Below are positions 1 through 7,080 of a stretch of DNA of 16,403 bases, one piece after another. A program made the translations under genes and the position numbers. The DNA is from Candidatus Avelusimicrobium stercoris. GTDB taxonomy: Bacteria; Elusimicrobiota; Elusimicrobia; Elusimicrobiales; Elusimicrobiaceae. The stretch is taken from assembly GCA_002432025.1 (NCBI GenBank), contig DJFE01000019.1, positions 165,933-182,335 on the forward strand, written 5' to 3'. The first letter of the stretch is position 1. Every line of letters starts with the position of its first letter. Below the pieces are notes generated by a model. It was not told the origin of the DNA. It worked only from the letters and a program-made list of their open reading frames with translations, and searched no databases.

Positions 1-89
1 TTAAGGCCTTTATATTTGAGCAAAACGGCCTTTTATACACATTTTTATACAGCGGATACATCCGGGTATATCCGACGAGGAATATCAAA

Positions 90-117
90 ATTTTAGCAAA
101 AAAAAAAAACGATACAA
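90..117 (-). promoter_or_regulatory. Possible leftward promoter driving a gene beyond the left edge
   Basis: On the minus strand there is an extended -10 box TGCTAAAAT (90-98). It is preceded after a 16-nt, T-rich spacer by TTGTAT (112-117), a poor -35. The same TGCTAAAAT box occurs immediately upstream of yceD in this window. A transcript would run left out of the window, with a leader containing the inverted repeat CGGATA/TATCCG (about 52-73). No gene start is visible before the edge, so this is only a candidate. Confidence 0.3.
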
Positions 118-119
118 GC

Positions 120-131
120 CCTTTATAAAGG
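120..131. repeat. 12-bp perfect palindrome CCTTTATAAAGG
   Basis: This is a perfect two-fold symmetric 12-mer in the gene-free left end, just upstream of the possible leftward promoter. It could be an operator half-site pair, or chance in AT-rich DNA. No flanking coding context supports a function. Confidence 0.3.
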
Positions 132-171
132 ATAACGGAAAAGAAACAACTAAAAACCCAAAAAGTAGTTT

Positions 172-200
172 CTGAAACCCCTGCGGGCCGCACGTTCAGG
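172..200. repeat. REP-like hairpin unit with 17-bp direct repeat
   Basis: CTGAA (172-176) pairs with TTCAG (195-199) around a GC-rich centre. The centre contains ACCCCTGCGGGCCGCAC (177-193), which is repeated exactly at 296-312. The layout (a short inverted arm around a distinct core) resembles the other REP-like units at 223-297 and 16126-16270. It is non-coding here. I treat it as a member of a small palindromic repeat family; identity across the genome cannot be checked from one window. Confidence 0.5.
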
Positions 201-222
201 ATGATCTCTTTTTTCGTAAAGT

Positions 223-312
223 CGTCATTCCCGAAAGTCGTAGTCGGGAATCTGTCTTTGATGTTGTTGTTCTCTTACAAAACAACAGATCCCCGACCCC
301 TGCGGGCCGCAC
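223..312. repeat. REP-like palindromic element, left copy
   Basis: The block 223-256 matches 16176-16209 at 33 of 34 positions. Its arms ATTCCCGA and TCGGGAAT form a hairpin. A second, larger inverted pair joins GTCGGGAATCTGT (243-255) with ACAGATCCCCGAC (285-297), enclosing a divergent loop. The right flank carries a second copy of the 17-mer ACCCCTGCGGGCCGCAC (296-312). Both the 34-bp block and the ACAGATCCCCGAC arm recur in the pilin leader at the other end of the window, so this is a dispersed mobile-type palindrome and not a local accident. Confidence 0.7.
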
Positions 313-331
313 CCCGCGACTACCAGCGCAC

Positions 332-364
332 AAAAAAACTCCCGGGGTGAGTTCCCTGGGAGTT
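332..364 (-). terminator. Rho-independent terminator of the yceD-to-ankyrin operon
   Basis: Read on the minus strand, AACTCCCAGGG and CCCCGGGAGTT form an 11-bp stem with one mismatch around a 6-nt loop. Seven Ts follow (332-338). It lies about 23 nt after the ankyrin gene stop codon. The plus-strand reading has no T-tract, so it acts leftward only. Confidence 0.9.
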
Positions 365-387
365 ATAAAAATCTAGCCACTAAAAAA

Positions 388-2181
388 TTATCTGCGGCGG
401 CGGGGTTGCGTTTGTGCCGCTTTTTTGGCGGGTTGCTTCGTCTGCGGCGTGGGCGTAAGTTGCTTGGCCTGCGTAACTTTGGCCTTACATTGCGCCATTA
501 AGTCCGCCGGGGTTACATAGCCAAGCATATTGGGCGTCGTCGTCAAATTGCCCGGCTTGGCCCCCACGGACACCAAATAATTGTAAATCTCTTGGTTGCA
601 GGCAATCGCGGCAAAGGCCAGCGGCGTCATCGCCTGTTTATAACCAGCGGGCACAGCCTTATATTCAAGCATCATCGCAAGCCGTCCCTCGCGGCGGGCC
701 AGCACGACAAGGTGCTTTAACATATCTACATTTTGCGACAAAACAGCCAAATGCAAAATATTCCCTTTTGGCGAGGCTTCAAACAAGAGTCCGCCCTTGG
801 TAATCAAAAAATCCACCATTTCAATTTGACCGTTTTCCACCGCCAAATGCAAGGGCGTAAAGCCGGCCTTGTTCTTGTTAAACACCACGGCCTTATTCAT
901 ATCCAGCACGCGCTTGGCTAAATCCATATCGCCCTGTGCGGCCGCCGTAAAAATATCGTCATCCGTCAGCGGTTTTTCCGCAGTAGCAGCGTTCGGGTCC
1001 GGCAGTTCGCGCCCCTCGGCCTTGGCCTGCGCGATTAAGGCCTTGTTGTCTTCTTCAATCACACTATTTTTTACTTCGCGCAAATCTTTATTAAACCATT
1101 GCAAAATCTGCCCACGGCCGTTCCGCTGTGCGGCAATATAAGGAACCACGCCATTGTTATCAGCCAAGGTCGGGTCCGCATCGGCGGCTAATAAGCGACG
1201 GACGACATCTTCAAAACCCTTAGAAGCCCCCCAATAAAGCGCGGTTTGCCCCAATTTATTTTGTATATTTACGTCAATTGGCGTTTGCATTGTCTGCGGT
1301 TTTAAGAGTTCGCGGATAGTGTCCGGGTGGTTATAACGCGCCGCATAAATAAGCGCGGTGTTGCCGTCATTATTAGCGGCGTTTACGTCCGCGCGGTAAG
1401 CCATTAACGAGCGCACGCTCGGCACATCGCCCAGCGAAGCCGAAATAATCAGCGGCGTATTGCCCTTTTCGTTCTTTACGTTCGGGTCCACCCCGCCTTT
1501 GAGCATCGCCAGCACGCCCATTGCGTTTTTGGTGGCGGAGGCGCGGAACAAATAATCGCTGTTTAGCCCCTCGCTCACACCGCTGGAAAGAAATAAGTCA
1601 ATAAACTCGCCTTGGCGTTTTTCCAACGCCAAATACATAGGAGAGTGGTTATAGTTATTTTTCGCGTTGATATCCGCGCCGGAATAGACCAAAAAGCGCG
1701 TAATTTCCGGGAAGTTGCCATACAAACTGCGCAGAAGCGCCGTATCCTTGGAAAAGGAATTGGCCTTATTCACATCCGCGCCCGCCAGCACCAAATCCTG
1801 CACCGCCTGCAAATTACCAAAGGTAGCCGCCATTACGATAAGAGGGTCGCCCTTGCTGTTGACGATATTTACATCGTTTTTAATTTTATTTTGCAGAATA
1901 TCGGAGAAGGTTTGGTAGTCATTTTTTTGCAAAGCCGAAGTGGCCTCGTCTGCCAGTTCGGCGGAAGTTTTGACGGAAACGATTTTATCAAACTTTCCAC
2001 CCTTGGAGGAGGGAGTGTAACCGCTTTTAAAAGTAAAGGCCAAAAGAAGCACGAGCGGCAACGCCGCTATTACCGCAATGATAAGCCAAGGCTTACCGGC
2101 CGCGCGGGACAGGGCCTGCGGCACCTTCCGCTCCGTCGGAGCAGAAATAATGGTCGTGTTCTTTTTTTTACCCGGAAACAT
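388..2181 (-). CDS. Membrane-anchored ankyrin-repeat protein
   Basis: A 597-residue protein. A Lys/Arg-rich N-terminus (1-30) is followed by one hydrophobic segment (about 32-51), so by the positive-inside rule the remainder should lie in the periplasm. Ankyrin repeats are recognisable by their GxTPLxxAAxxGxxxxVxxLLxxGAdvN pattern. They run from about 109-340 (for example NTPLIISASLGDVPSVRSL and NTALIYAARYNHPDTIRELL) and resume at about 438-542 (FTPLHLAVENGQIEMVDFLI). A charged linker (365-405) separates the two sets. The tail is basic and Pro/Gln-rich, ending in RRRR. The ATG has a GGAG 7-8 nt upstream and starts 12 nt after rnc, so it is probably co-transcribed as the last gene of the operon. 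Ankyrin repeats bind proteins; the partner is unknown. Nothing in the sequence ties it functionally to rnc or lipid synthesis. Confidence 0.9.
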   Translation of the reverse strand: MFPGKKKNTTIISAPTERKVPQALSRAAGKPWLIIAVIAALPLVLLLAFTFKSGYTPSSKGGKFDKIVSVKTSAELADEATSALQKNDYQTFSDILQNKIKNDVNIVNSKGDPLIVMAATFGNLQAVQDLVLAGADVNKANSFSKDTALLRSLYGNFPEITRFLVYSGADINAKNNYNHSPMYLALEKRQGEFIDLFLSSGVSEGLNSDYLFRASATKNAMGVLAMLKGGVDPNVKNEKGNTPLIISASLGDVPSVRSLMAYRADVNAANNDGNTALIYAARYNHPDTIRELLKPQTMQTPIDVNIQNKLGQTALYWGASKGFEDVVRRLLAADADPTLADNNGVVPYIAAQRNGRGQILQWFNKDLREVKNSVIEEDNKALIAQAKAEGRELPDPNAATAEKPLTDDDIFTAAAQGDMDLAKRVLDMNKAVVFNKNKAGFTPLHLAVENGQIEMVDFLITKGGLLFEASPKGNILHLAVLSQNVDMLKHLVVLARREGRLAMMLEYKAVPAGYKQAMTPLAFAAIACNQEIYNYLVSVGAKPGNLTTTPNMLGYVTPADLMAQCKAKVTQAKQLTPTPQTKQPAKKAAQTQPRRRR

Positions 2182-2193
2182 CCGCTTCTCCGT

Positions 2194-2859
2194 TTATTTT
2201 TTCAGGTGGGAAAAAGCAGCCTGCGCGGCGGCTTGTTCGGCCAGTTTTTTGTTATGGCCTTTGCCCACCCCCAGGGCTTTTCCGTCCAAGCTCACGCGCA
2301 CAGTAAATACCTTGTTGTGCTCGGGGCCGACTGTTTGGATAACTTCGTACTCGGGCGTATGGGGCCCGGATTTTTGCAAGTATTCCTGCAACAAACTTTT
2401 GAAATCTTTTTCGTCTTGCGTGAGTTCCTGCGTTTTTACCCACGGCAAGATAACCGATTCCGCGGCCGGATAGCCGCCGTCAATATAAACGGCGCCTAAA
2501 ACGGCTTCCACCGCGTTGGAGATAATGCTGTCGCGCTCTCTGCCGCCGGTAGCCAATTCACCGCGGCCCAGGCTCATATAGCGGCCCAGGTCCAGTTGTT
2601 TGCCCCAAAGATAAAGGTTGCGTCTGGAAACTAAGTTAGACTTAATTTTAGAAAGCACCCCCTCTTCTACGTGCGGACATTGGTTGTAGATATAATCTGC
2701 AACAATGGCGCCCAAGATACTGTCCCCCAGGAACTCCAAGCGTTCGTTATGTTTAACGCTGCGGTGTTCCCCGGCGTAAGACTTATGAGTGAGTGCTTCC
2801 TTTAAAACGGCCTTATCTTTAAAGCAATATCCAATGATATGCTCTATGTCCGTGTACAC
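2194..2859 (-). CDS. rnc: Ribonuclease III
   Basis: A 221-residue RNase III, the double-stranded RNA endonuclease of rRNA and mRNA processing. The signature NERLEFLGDSIL (38-49) supplies E39, E42 and D46. The second acidic cluster reads SNAVEA (114-119), with E118 matching the essential E. coli E117 but N115 where E. coli has D114. A C-terminal dsRNA-binding domain covers about 152-220 (LLQEYLQ, then KKLAEQAAAQAAFSHL). The start is GTG: an in-frame TAA lies three codons upstream and no other start precedes the signature. The gap to acpP is 2 nt and there is no clear Shine-Dalgarno, so translation is probably coupled to acpP. The acpP-rnc neighbourhood is classical, although fabF, usually between them, is missing. 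Confidence 0.96.
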   Translation of the reverse strand: MYTDIEHIIGYCFKDKAVLKEALTHKSYAGEHRSVKHNERLEFLGDSILGAIVADYIYNQCPHVEEGVLSKIKSNLVSRRNLYLWGKQLDLGRYMSLGRGELATGGRERDSIISNAVEAVLGAVYIDGGYPAAESVILPWVKTQELTQDEKDFKSLLQEYLQKSGPHTPEYEVIQTVGPEHNKVFTVRVSLDGKALGVGKGHNKKLAEQAAAQAAFSHLKK

Positions 2860-2861
2860 GA

Positions 2862-3107
2862 TTATTTATTGGCGTTCTGCTGAATATAGTCAATCGCTTC
2901 GCCAACCGTTTTGATTTTTTCGGCTTTTTCGTCGGGAATTTCAATATCAAATTCTTCTTCCAAAGCCATAATAAGTTCAACAGTATCCAAGGAATCGGCG
3001 CCCAAGTCGTTTACAAACTGCGCTTCCGGTTTCACCTGGTCGGCTTCTACGCCCAACTGTTCCACGATGATATTTTTTACTCTTTCTTGCACATTTTCTA
3101 CAGACAT
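2862..3107 (-). CDS. acpP: Acyl carrier protein
   Basis: An 81-residue, acidic acyl carrier protein. The motif GADSLDTVEL places the phosphopantetheine attachment serine at S39. The four-helix ACP pattern continues through EEEFDIEIPDEKAEKIKTVG. It carries growing acyl chains for fatty acid synthase and donates acyl groups to PlsX, encoded upstream in the same operon. A strong Shine-Dalgarno (GGAGGA, 5-6 nt before the ATG) fits the high level usually needed for ACP. It follows fabG after 47 nt that include a short hairpin (3129-3143). Confidence 0.98.
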   Translation of the reverse strand: MSVENVQERVKNIIVEQLGVEADQVKPEAQFVNDLGADSLDTVELIMALEEEFDIEIPDEKAEKIKTVGEAIDYIQQNANK

Positions 3108-3128
3108 TTTAGTCCTCCGGTTTTTTTA

Positions 3129-3143
3129 AAGGGGCTTCCCCTT
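3129..3143 (-). other. Intercistronic hairpin between fabG and acpP
   Basis: AAGGGG and CCCCTT form a perfect 6-bp stem with a 3-nt loop in the fabG-acpP gap. No T-tract follows on the minus strand, so it is unlikely to terminate strongly. It may instead be an mRNA processing or stability element that raises acpP relative to fabG. That role is inference. Confidence 0.4.
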
Positions 3144-3154
3144 GTACTAATTAA

Positions 3155-3898
3155 TTAAATATAAAGCCCGCCATTGACGGCGAGAACGTGCCCCGTAATA
3201 TACGAGGCGTCTTCGCTGGCCAAAAACATTACTGCTTTGGCGATATCTTGCGTCGTAGCAAATCTTTTGAGCGGTACGGCTTCCAACGCTTTATTTTTTA
3301 CCTCTTCGGGTAAAGCGTCCGTCATAGCCGTTTGAACAAACCCGGGGGCCACCGCATTTACGCGGACGTGGCGGGAACCAAATTCCTTCGCCAGCGTCTT
3401 CGTCAAACCGATAATGCCCGCCTTGCTGGCCACATAGTTGGCCTGGCCGGGGTTGCCCATTTCCCCCACTACGGAAGAAATGTTTACAATGTTGCCGCTT
3501 CTTTTTTTGAACATTACCTTTAAAGCGGCCTTGGACATTAAAAACGTCCCCTTCAAATTGACGGCGATTACGTCGTCCCAATCCTGCTCGCTCATACGCA
3601 CGGTCAGGCTATCTTTGGTAATGCCCGCATTGTTTACCAGCACGTCTAAACCGCCCAAGTTTTTTACGGCGTTTTCCACAAAGGAATCACAATCCTTTGC
3701 GTCCGCCACATTTACCTTTTGCGTATAGACTTTTACGCCGTAAGCCCCCAATTTTTGGGCGGCCGCGGACAAGGCTTCTTCGCGCGTGCCGCACACGGCT
3801 AAATTGGCCCCTGCTTTGGCAAATTCCTCCGCCAAGGCGAGTCCAATACCGCGTGTGGCGCCGGTAATCATTACGTTTTTACCTTTAAAATCCGCCAT
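3155..3898 (-). CDS. fabG: 3-oxoacyl-[acyl-carrier-protein] reductase
   Basis: A 247-residue short-chain dehydrogenase that reduces 3-oxoacyl-ACP with NADPH in fatty acid elongation. It has the Rossmann motif TGATRGIG (12-19), the NNAG motif (89-92), and the catalytic set N114, S142, Y155 and K159 with the usual S-13-Y-4-K spacing. The C-terminus VNGGLYI closely resembles that of E. coli FabG. The length is normal. The ATG shares one base with the plsX stop (TAATG) and has GGAGG 6-7 nt upstream, so translation is coupled to plsX. Its position between plsX and acpP makes FabG much more likely than another SDR enzyme. Confidence 0.97.
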   Translation of the reverse strand: MADFKGKNVMITGATRGIGLALAEEFAKAGANLAVCGTREEALSAAAQKLGAYGVKVYTQKVNVADAKDCDSFVENAVKNLGGLDVLVNNAGITKDSLTVRMSEQDWDDVIAVNLKGTFLMSKAALKVMFKKRSGNIVNISSVVGEMGNPGQANYVASKAGIIGLTKTLAKEFGSRHVRVNAVAPGFVQTAMTDALPEEVKNKALEAVPLKRFATTQDIAKAVMFLASEDASYITGHVLAVNGGLYI

Positions 3899-4941
3899 TA
3901 TTTTTCCTCCTGATGAATTTCTTTTTCAATTTCATCAAAAGTCGGTTTCAGCGCGCTCATTTTGGCGGCGATGTCGCCGATAAAATCTTTTTCCACCAAG
4001 CGTTTTGCCGTTTTAATGGCGTTAAAAATAGCAAAATCGTTGGATTTTCCGTGGGAAATAATCGCCACGCCGTTTACCCCCACCAACGGCGCACCGCCGT
4101 AGCAATCGGGGTTGGTGTGGTCCTTTACGGCTTTAAACGCACCCTTTGACAAAAGCGCGCCCAACAACGCAAGCGGACGCTTTTTGACTTCGCGTTTAAT
4201 CATATTAATCATTGTTTTAGCCAAGCCTTCGGCCATTTTCAAAACAATGTTTCCCACAAAGCCGTCGCAGACGATAACGTCCGTATCGCCGGTGTTTACG
4301 TCGCGGCCTTCCACGGTTCCTTTAAAGTTCACGCCAATTTCGCGCATATGCGGAATCGTGTGCTTAACCAAAAAGTTGCCTTTGGTTTCCTCTTCGCCGA
4401 TGGACAACACGCCCACGGACGGAGCCGGGATATCAAACACCTTTTGCATATAAGCCGAACCCATTACCGCAAATTGCAGTAAATGAATCGGCTTGCAGTC
4501 GGCGTTTGCGCCGCCGTCCAAGAGCAGGCTTACGCCCTTGTAGGTGGGCATCGGGGTAGCAATCGCCGGGCGCTGCACACCCTTAATGCGCCCCATACCG
4601 AACAGGGCCGCCACCATCGCCGCGCCCGAGTGCCCGGCAGAAACAAAAGCGTCAGCAGCCCCCTTGTGAACCAAGTTGGCGCAAACGACAATGCTGGCGT
4701 CTTTCTTCTGGCGGCACTCTTTGGCCGGTTCCGCGCCCATATCAATAGTGTTAGGCGCGTGGACGATAGAGATATTCTTCGGTACGTCCGTATAACCTAA
4801 CGCTTTGAGTTCACGGCGCAAGACGGCTTCGTCCCCCACCAAGATAACCTCAACATCCAGTTTCTTGGCGGCTTTCAAAGCGCCCAATACATTGGGCTTT
4901 GCGCCGTAATCTCCGCCTAATGCGTCCAGGGCTATTTTCAT
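3898..4941 (-). CDS. plsX: Phosphate acyltransferase PlsX
   Basis: A 347-residue PlsX, which converts acyl-ACP and phosphate into acyl-phosphate, the donor for PlsY in phosphatidic acid synthesis. The family start MKIALDALGGDYGAKPNVLG is clear. Other conserved stretches are SAGHSGAAMVAALFGMGRIKG, RPAIATPMPT, LLDGGANADCKP and DVIVCDGFVGNIVLKMAEG. The length is normal. The gene follows rpmF after 9 nt and has no obvious Shine-Dalgarno, which suggests translational coupling. The rpmF-plsX pair is one of the most conserved bacterial gene neighbours. The stop overlaps the fabG start. Confidence 0.97.
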   Translation of the reverse strand: MKIALDALGGDYGAKPNVLGALKAAKKLDVEVILVGDEAVLRRELKALGYTDVPKNISIVHAPNTIDMGAEPAKECRQKKDASIVVCANLVHKGAADAFVSAGHSGAAMVAALFGMGRIKGVQRPAIATPMPTYKGVSLLLDGGANADCKPIHLLQFAVMGSAYMQKVFDIPAPSVGVLSIGEEETKGNFLVKHTIPHMREIGVNFKGTVEGRDVNTGDTDVIVCDGFVGNIVLKMAEGLAKTMINMIKREVKKRPLALLGALLSKGAFKAVKDHTNPDCYGGAPLVGVNGVAIISHGKSNDFAIFNAIKTAKRLVEKDFIGDIAAKMSALKPTFDEIEKEIHQEEK

Positions 4942-4950
4942 AACGGACCG

Positions 4951-5157
4951 TTATTTGGCTTCGGGCTCTTCGGCTTTGGTTTTTTGGGCCACTACCACTC
5001 TGTCCTTATAGAACCCGCAAGTCGGGCAGACATTGTGCGGCAGCCGGGGAGATTTGCAATTCGGGCAGGCCACTAACTGAGGCAATTCTACTCCGGAATT
5101 GTGGGATCTTCTCATATCCCGGCGGGAACGAGTGTGTTTTTTCTTTGGATTGGGCAT
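4951..5157 (-). CDS. rpmF: 50S ribosomal protein L32, zinc-binding form
   Basis: A 68-residue L32. The start MPNPKKKHTRSRRDMRRSH is typical. Two CxxC pairs (C31/C34 and C44/C47) form the zinc ribbon of the zinc-requiring form. A short acidic C-terminal tail (EEPEAK) follows. AGGAG lies about 8 nt before the ATG. It sits between yceD and plsX, the standard arrangement. Confidence 0.97.
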   Translation of the reverse strand: MPNPKKKHTRSRRDMRRSHNSGVELPQLVACPNCKSPRLPHNVCPTCGFYKDRVVVAQKTKAEEPEAK

Positions 5158-5201
5158 TGGTAATACTCCTGTTACTTAATAGTAAAATTCAAAAAGAATT
5201 G

Positions 5202-5696
5202 TTACTTAAATTTTCCTTTCAATGCTGCGAAAGGAGACAAATTTGCTGGTTTACAATCGCACGGACCGTCGTTCAAATCGTGTCCGCACGCCGGGCACAG
5301 CCCCTTACAATCGGGCTTGCACAGGAAACGGATATCTTCCGTCAACGCCAGCGTTTGCCGTACAACTGATATTATATCAATTATTTCTTGCTTGGTGCTA
5401 TATGTTTCTATAAATTCTTCGGCAAACGGCTGCGTACTCATTTTCAAACAGCGGGCGCATTGGATAAGTCTTTCCCCCTTCACGGTGCCCCGTACCAAGA
5501 TTTCCTTGGAGGCCACCGAGAACGAAAGCGCCACCGCCACTTTGGTAATTTTATTGGGAGCGGAAAATACATCTTCAAAATATTTTGTGCTTAACTGTGC
5601 GGTACAGTCTAACCCGCCCATACGCAAAATATCGGCAGTTTTAAACTGCAAGTCCTGCGGAACATCATATTCTTGATAAAAGGAATTTTCGCTCAT
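5202..5696 (-). CDS. YceD/DUF177 family protein
   Basis: A 164-residue DUF177 (YceD-like) protein. This family is nearly always encoded just before rpmF; family members have been linked to 23S rRNA accumulation. The sequence shows one CxxC (C80, C83) and a C-terminal Cys cluster CKPDCKGLCPACG followed by DCxC-type residues (C126 to C148), consistent with metal binding. The C-terminus LSPFAALKGK matches the family ending. The gene has no Shine-Dalgarno: the -10-like TAAAAT ends 6 nt before the ATG, so the mRNA may be leaderless. It heads the rpmF-plsX-fabG-acpP-rnc operon. Function is assigned by family and context only. Confidence 0.9.
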   Translation of the reverse strand: MSENSFYQEYDVPQDLQFKTADILRMGGLDCTAQLSTKYFEDVFSAPNKITKVAVALSFSVASKEILVRGTVKGERLIQCARCLKMSTQPFAEEFIETYSTKQEIIDIISVVRQTLALTEDIRFLCKPDCKGLCPACGHDLNDGPCDCKPANLSPFAALKGKFK

Positions 5697-5708
5697 ATAT
5701 ATATTTTA
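5696..5708 (-). promoter_or_regulatory. Extended -10 promoter of the yceD operon, possibly leaderless
   Basis: On the minus strand TGCTAAAAT carries its -10 hexamer at 5703-5708, and exactly 6 nt (ATATAT) separate it from the A of the yceD ATG. The predicted transcription start therefore falls on the start codon. No good -35 is seen; TTTACG upstream has a 19-nt spacer. No Shine-Dalgarno fits between. Confidence 0.5.
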
Positions 5709-5710
5709 GC

Positions 5711-5729
5711 AAAAAGCGCGCCTAGCGCG
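5711..5729 (-). terminator. Compact terminator whose loop is the MATE stop codon
   Basis: On the minus strand CGCGC (5725-5729), loop TAG (5722-5724) and GCGCG (5717-5721) form a 5-bp all-GC hairpin, followed by C and five Ts (5711-5715). The loop is exactly the stop codon of the MATE gene. The stem is short, so termination may be partial. It would separate the nadE-protease-MATE unit from the yceD operon, whose -10 box starts 3 nt further on. Confidence 0.5.
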
Positions 5730-7080
5730 TAAAGCCTTTGTTCATCCATTTGCGGCTCTTCCAGCGGCGCTCAAACACCACGGCGCGGATATTTTCGTCA
5801 AGCGCCATCGCAAGCCATATGCCGTTGAGCCCCCAGCCCCACCAAATGCCAAGCACATAGGATAGCAGTGTAGCCACCAGCCACATTACGATAATGCCCG
5901 TAACAAACGGGTACATTACGTCGCCCGCGGCTATCAAAGAATCTACCGAGGTAATATTGACCGCGCGGCCGATTTCCAGCACTACATCAATATACAAAAT
6001 CATTGCGCCCAAACGGATAACCTCCGGGTTGGTGGAAAGCAATTTAAAAATATCCGTCCCCACCAGGGCCGTTAAAATGGATACGCACACCGTAACCCAC
6101 AGCGCAAGGCGTATAGAATATTTTTCAAGCGAGAAGGCCGCATTGCCCTTATCCGCCCCCACCAAGTGCCCGATGGCAATCGCCGCGCCGTTGCCGATAG
6201 CAATAGAAAACACATACGAAAACATCACGATACTCATCGCATATGTTCTGGCTGTCAGGGCGGCGTTGCCCATCATTACGGATAAATAAGTAATCACCAC
6301 TTGGGATAAATTGTAGGACACCTGCTCCCCCGCCGCAGGCAAGCCAACGAGGAGCAAATTTTTAATTTTATCCCACGGGAACGGGTTAAAATATTTTAAG
6401 GGCGGCACCGGGGCAACCTTGCGGAAGAGCAAATACGTCAGCAAAATAACCGCCACCGTGCGGCTGATAACGGTGGAAATACCCGCCCCGGTAATCCCCA
6501 AGCGCGGCGCACCGCAGTTACCGAAAATCAAAAAGTAGTTGCCCACCACGTTAATAATATTGATAAGGAACGTAACAAACATTGGGTAATAGGCTTTGTT
6601 GTGGCTGCGCAAAATGGCGGAAAGCGTCATCGCCAGCGACTGCAAAAACGAAAACCCGCCGACAAGCGTCATATAAGATACGCCGTACCCCACCAAGTTA
6701 TCATCCAGCCCCATTAACTTTAAGGACGGCGCGGCAAACAGCCACAGCCCCGCGCTAACCAGTCCCCCCATAATCAGGTTCACCAGCAGAGAAACGCCAA
6801 TCACCTGCGCGACGTTCTTTTTTTGTTTGGCTCCCAAATATTGCGAGCACAGCACGGATGTACCCAAGGTGGTAATGCCGTACAAAATAAACACGAGGTT
6901 TAACAGTTGGTTGACCACGCCCCCGGCGGCTACGGTTTCGTCCGAGTAGCGGCTGAGCATAAAAACATCCGTCGCCCCTGTGAACATAATCAGGAGCGTT
7001 TCTATAAAAATAGGGCTGGCCAAATTAAACAGTTGCTTGCGGACTATTTTGCGGGGTCTTTTGGTTTTTGTTTGCGTCAT
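5722..7080 (-). CDS. MATE family multidrug/cation efflux transporter
   Basis: A 452-residue, very hydrophobic inner-membrane protein with a basic N-terminus and about 12 membrane segments arranged as two MatE halves. Recognisable family features are LASPIFIETLLIMFTGATDV near the N-terminus, LGTSVLCSQYLGA, and NVVGNYFLIFG followed by GITGAGISTVISR at the end of the first half. Members export drugs or metabolites using a Na+ or H+ gradient; the substrate cannot be read from the sequence. The ATG overlaps the protease stop (ATGA) and lacks a Shine-Dalgarno, so translation is coupled. Whether it exports something linked to the co-encoded protease or NadE is unknown. Confidence 0.92.
   Translation of the reverse strand: MTQTKTKRPRKIVRKQLFNLASPIFIETLLIMFTGATDVFMLSRYSDETVAAGGVVNQLLNLVFILYGITTLGTSVLCSQYLGAKQKKNVAQVIGVSLLVNLIMGGLVSAGLWLFAAPSLKLMGLDDNLVGYGVSYMTLVGGFSFLQSLAMTLSAILRSHNKAYYPMFVTFLINIINVVGNYFLIFGNCGAPRLGITGAGISTVISRTVAVILLTYLLFRKVAPVPPLKYFNPFPWDKIKNLLLVGLPAAGEQVSYNLSQVVITYLSVMMGNAALTARTYAMSIVMFSYVFSIAIGNGAAIAIGHLVGADKGNAAFSLEKYSIRLALWVTVCVSILTALVGTDIFKLLSTNPEVIRLGAMILYIDVVLEIGRAVNITSVDSLIAAGDVMYPFVTGIIVMWLVATLLSYVLGIWWGWGLNGIWLAMALDENIRAVVFERRWKSRKWMNKGFTR

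Noticed and set aside
1..45. AAGGCC / GGCCTT inverted repeat at the left edge as a terminator
   Set aside because: The arms are only 6 bp apart by 18 nt with self-palindromic sequence; too weak to call without sequence beyond the edge.
1612..2499. Long plus-strand open frame (295 codons) opposite the ankyrin and rnc genes
   Set aside because: It is antisense to two well-supported genes, has low-complexity composition and no ribosome binding site or recognisable domain.
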